This document shows positions 14,104-15,510 of a stretch of 15,510 nt of DNA, one piece after another. Numbering within the stretch: position 1 is the first letter of the stretch; the number at the start of each line of letters is the position of its first letter. Both the position numbers and the translations under genes were made by a program. The notes under the pieces are model-generated. The model was not told where the DNA came from. It did no database searches and saw nothing but the letters and a program-made list of their open reading frames with translations. Source of the stretch: an uncultured Clostridia bacterium (GTDB lineage: Bacteria > Bacillota > Clostridia > Christensenellales > Aristaeellaceae); contig CAMKAE010000024.1 in the NCBI GenBank assembly GCA_946410395.1, positions 1-15,510 on the forward strand, in the 5' to 3' direction.

Positions 14104-15495
14104 TCACTTGAACAGCCGCACCGCCATGCCCTCCCGGAGGATGCCCTGGGTCACGGAGGTGACATACGCTCCGCCGGCGTCCCGGCGCAGCACGTGCACC
14201 GGCACAAAGGACTCGGTGCCGTAATCGTTGATGACCACGCCCTCCAGCCCATCCTGGATGTAGATGGCCTGCTCGGGCACCAGCAGGGCGTCGGAGGCGT
14301 CCTGCACCGTCACCCGCGTGGAGCGGGTGTAGAGGGCGTTGCTCACGCCGCTGTCCAGGGAGAGGGTCACCATCAGCTCGCCGCCGGTGTGGCTGTGGCT
14401 CTCCACCGTCGCCAGCAGGGCGTTCTCCCCCGCCGAGGAGCTCTCCAGATACAGCAGCAGCACCTGGCCTTCCACCGGCACCCATTCCCGGTCGTCGGCC
14501 AGCATCAGCACCACCCAGCGGCTGTCCTTGACGGTCCGGTAGATGATCTGCTTGTTCTTGACCTCGACGGGGGGCTTGGCGCCGTTGATCATGCGCCGCA
14601 CGTCCGCCGCTGTGTAATCCGCATAGCTGTTCAGGTTCAGGCCGTACTCATAGCCGTCGGCGTAAAAGCTGACGATGGCAGTCTCCATCGCCTTGTAGTT
14701 GCGGGTGTAGGCGTCGATGCTCTGCTGCTGGGCCTGCAGGTCGCTGTAGGCGCGGCTCAGCTGCTGGTCGTTGGCATAGGCCGCCCGGATATAGGCCTGA
14801 CGGGCGCTGATGGCGGCCGTCAGCTGGTCCTCCTGGTTGGCCAGGCTCCCCGCCTCCCCGGCGATGATGTTCCGGGCCAGCCGCACGTTCTCCAGCAGCG
14901 CGCTGTCCCGCTGGTAGCGCTCGCCGGCGATGTTGGTCTCGCTGTCGAGCAGGTCGCGCTGGTACGCCCGGATCTGGTCGCGGTAGTTCTGCAGCGCGGT
15001 GATGGCGCTGGTCGAGGTGCTGGCCGCGAAGACCTTGCAGATGTCGGTGTTGTAGTAGACGGTCTGCCCTTCCCGGGCGGTATAGCTGACGCTGGTGACG
15101 CCGTCCTGGTCATAGACCGCCTCGTCCCGGACGATCAGCGCGTCGCCGGTGTAGGCGCTGTCGATGGAGGCCGCCCGAACCAGCGCGTAGGCGGAGGGAT
15201 CCAGGCCCAGATTGCGCAGCACGCCGCCCGTGCCGTCGTCGGCCGGGGCTTTGTTCCCGGCAGGCAGCACCACGCTCACCACCACGATCACCGCCGCGGT
15301 GACCACCGCCAGTACCATCACCAGCACCTGCCACCACTGCAGATAGCTGCGGGGGCGGTAATCGCTGCCCGCCACATAGCCGAAGCCCGCCGGAATCTCC
15401 TCTTCCTCCGGGCCGGGGACCTGGGTCTGCTGAGGGCCGGAGAAGGCGGTGTAGCCCAGGGGCGGCTGGGAACCGGAAATGTCCTGCGGCTGCAT
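14104..15495 (-). CDS. HlyD-like membrane-fusion protein (5' end uncertain)
   Basis: The readable part has 463 residues. It has a Gln/Pro/Glu-rich cytoplasmic N-terminus (1-50), one membrane helix (about 52-78), a biotinyl/lipoyl-like segment (about 118-155 with REGQTVYYN), a long coiled coil (about 165-277), and a C-terminal beta-barrel part ending SVTQGILREGMAVRLF. This order is that of HlyD/RND-type adaptor proteins, and such genes are found beside the sepF cluster in Clostridia. No transporter partner is encoded in the window. The ATG at 15495 has no good ribosome binding site, and the frame stays open to the window edge at 15510, so the true start may lie outside. Confidence 0.8.
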   Translation of the reverse strand: MQPQDISGSQPPLGYTAFSGPQQTQVPGPEEEEIPAGFGYVAGSDYRPRSYLQWWQVLVMVLAVVTAAVIVVVSVVLPAGNKAPADDGTGGVLRNLGLDPSAYALVRAASIDSAYTGDALIVRDEAVYDQDGVTSVSYTAREGQTVYYNTDICKVFAASTSTSAITALQNYRDQIRAYQRDLLDSETNIAGERYQRDSALLENVRLARNIIAGEAGSLANQEDQLTAAISARQAYIRAAYANDQQLSRAYSDLQAQQQSIDAYTRNYKAMETAIVSFYADGYEYGLNLNSYADYTAADVRRMINGAKPPVEVKNKQIIYRTVKDSRWVVLMLADDREWVPVEGQVLLLYLESSSAGENALLATVESHSHTGGELMVTLSLDSGVSNALYTRSTRVTVQDASDALLVPEQAIYIQDGLEGVVINDYGTESFVPVHVLRRDAGGAYVTSVTQGILREGMAVRLFK

Positions 15496-15510
15496 GCCGC
15501 CGGACCAGGC

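Overview
The window reads as chromosomal DNA of a GC-rich member of the Bacillota, probably a Clostridia from a gut or rumen habitat. The main evidence is the Gram-positive division cluster yggS-sepF-yggT-ylmH-divIVA, strong AGGAGG-type ribosome binding sites, sigma-A-type promoters and intrinsic terminators. The genus cannot be fixed from the sequence. Every gene except one (1556-2494) is on the minus strand, so transcription runs from right to left.

Right third (10099-15510, minus): an HlyD-like membrane-fusion protein, probably cut at its 5' end by the window edge, then yggS (PLP homeostasis), an unusually long sepF, yggT, ylmH and divIVA, closed by a strong terminator at 10021-10066. The genes are tightly packed. 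A very good sigma-A promoter lies inside the yggS coding sequence and could drive sepF and the rest of the division genes separately.

Middle (2903-9930, minus): seven genes that look like one or two transcription units. In order they are a 6-phosphogluconolactonase-like beta-propeller, a polytopic GT-C-like membrane protein, a 70-residue unknown protein, a sensor histidine kinase with no response regulator beside it, an exported leucine-rich-repeat protein, an ECF sigma factor and its membrane-bound putative anti-sigma. A perfect 10-bp dyad sits in the leader of the first gene, and an array of seven 7-bp repeats lies between the LRR and sigma genes. The unit looks like an envelope or surface sensing module, but its signal and targets are unknown.

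Left end (1-2902): a DUF4097-type exported beta-repeat protein (plus) diverges from a membrane-anchored degenerate Mrr-like protein and a YcxB-like membrane protein (minus), with two back-to-back consensus promoters between them. The gene-free stretch 2495-2902 holds a 166-bp MITE-like element with terminal inverted repeats and an 8-bp flanking duplication, other nested palindromes, and the terminator of the anti-sigma gene. I saw no rRNA, tRNA, CRISPR array, riboswitch or intact transposase.
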